The notes beneath the pieces were generated by a model, which was not told the origin of the DNA, ran no database searches, and saw only the letters and a program-made list of their open reading frames with translations. From Cycas panzhihuaensis (taxonomy: Eukaryota > Cycadophyta), in assembly GCA_023213395.1 (NCBI GenBank), contig CM041465.1, forward strand, positions 246,395,741 through 246,459,740: a stretch of 64,000 nucleotides of DNA, read 5' to 3'. This document shows positions 63,964 through 64,000 of the stretch, piece by piece; the first letter of the stretch is position 1; each line of letters starts with the position of its first letter. The position numbers and the translations under genes are program-made.

Positions 63964-64000
63964 TGGAATCACGTCTATGGGATGGTAACTACACCTAGTT
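63964..64000 (-). mobile_element. T4: edge of another Tat LTR
   Basis: TGGAATCACGTCTATGGGAT then GGT is the reverse complement of the Tat LTR end (ACCATCC...GATTCCA, as at 39157-39178). The C1 LTR breaks exactly here, so a fourth Tat copy on - continues beyond the window. Only 37 bases are seen. Confidence 0.75.

Overview
This window is plant nuclear DNA made almost entirely of decayed, nested LTR retrotransposons. I see no convincing ordinary host gene, tRNA, rRNA or CRISPR array. The plant assignment rests on Tat-type Ty3/gypsy pol domains with an extra (archaeal-like) RNase H, Tnt1-like Ty1/copia elements, plant mobile domain-like ORFs and long LTRs. The species cannot be told from the sequence.

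Nesting, from oldest to youngest. (0) A Ty3/gypsy (probably chromovirus) integrase relic at 1-717. (1) T1, an old AT-shifted Tat element on + starting at 718. Its 5' LTR is 718-3246, the body follows in pieces, and its 3' LTR starts at 50628 and is cut at 51372. (2) Three insertions in T1: a small gag-only LTR element on - (4570-8086, target duplication TGCAC) in gag; a solo copia LTR on - (14507-15030 plus 45667-45797) downstream of integrase; and copia element C1 (from 51373) in the 3' LTR. (3) T2, a Tat element on - (15031-45666), sits inside that solo LTR. (4) T3, a Tat element on + (25585-39178, target duplication GACTC), sits inside T2 between protease and RT. On the right, copia element C2 (52004-59245) lies inside the 5' LTR of C1, and the 3' LTR of C1 is cut at 63964 by the edge of a fourth Tat LTR (T4) that runs out of the window.

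The most interesting system is the Tat family of T1, T2 and T3. Order in the sense direction: LTR (about 2.5-2.7 kb), a PBS resembling the one I recall for Ogre elements (tRNA-Arg), gag, protease, RT, RNase H with its first catalytic Asp lost, integrase, then an ANTISENSE ORF (plant mobile domain at the N-terminus, acidic middle, coiled coil and basic tail), then a separate archaeal-type RNase H, a polypurine tract and the LTR. The antisense ORF carries a short GT-AG intron at the same place in all three copies. A 20-bp palindromic unit (AACTTCGCGGTACCGCGAAGTT type) that is tandem in the LTR also lies about 120-160 bp upstream of the antisense ORF in all three copies, which suggests a shared control element. 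T3 lacks RT, RNase H and integrase but keeps everything else, so it looks like a non-autonomous partner of a T2-like element.

All coding regions are pseudogenes. Many in-frame stops are TAG or TGA where CAG or TGG is expected, which fits long-term cytosine methylation and deamination. Element boundaries were read by eye from LTR ends, primer sites, polypurine tracts and target duplications. No alignment or search was run.
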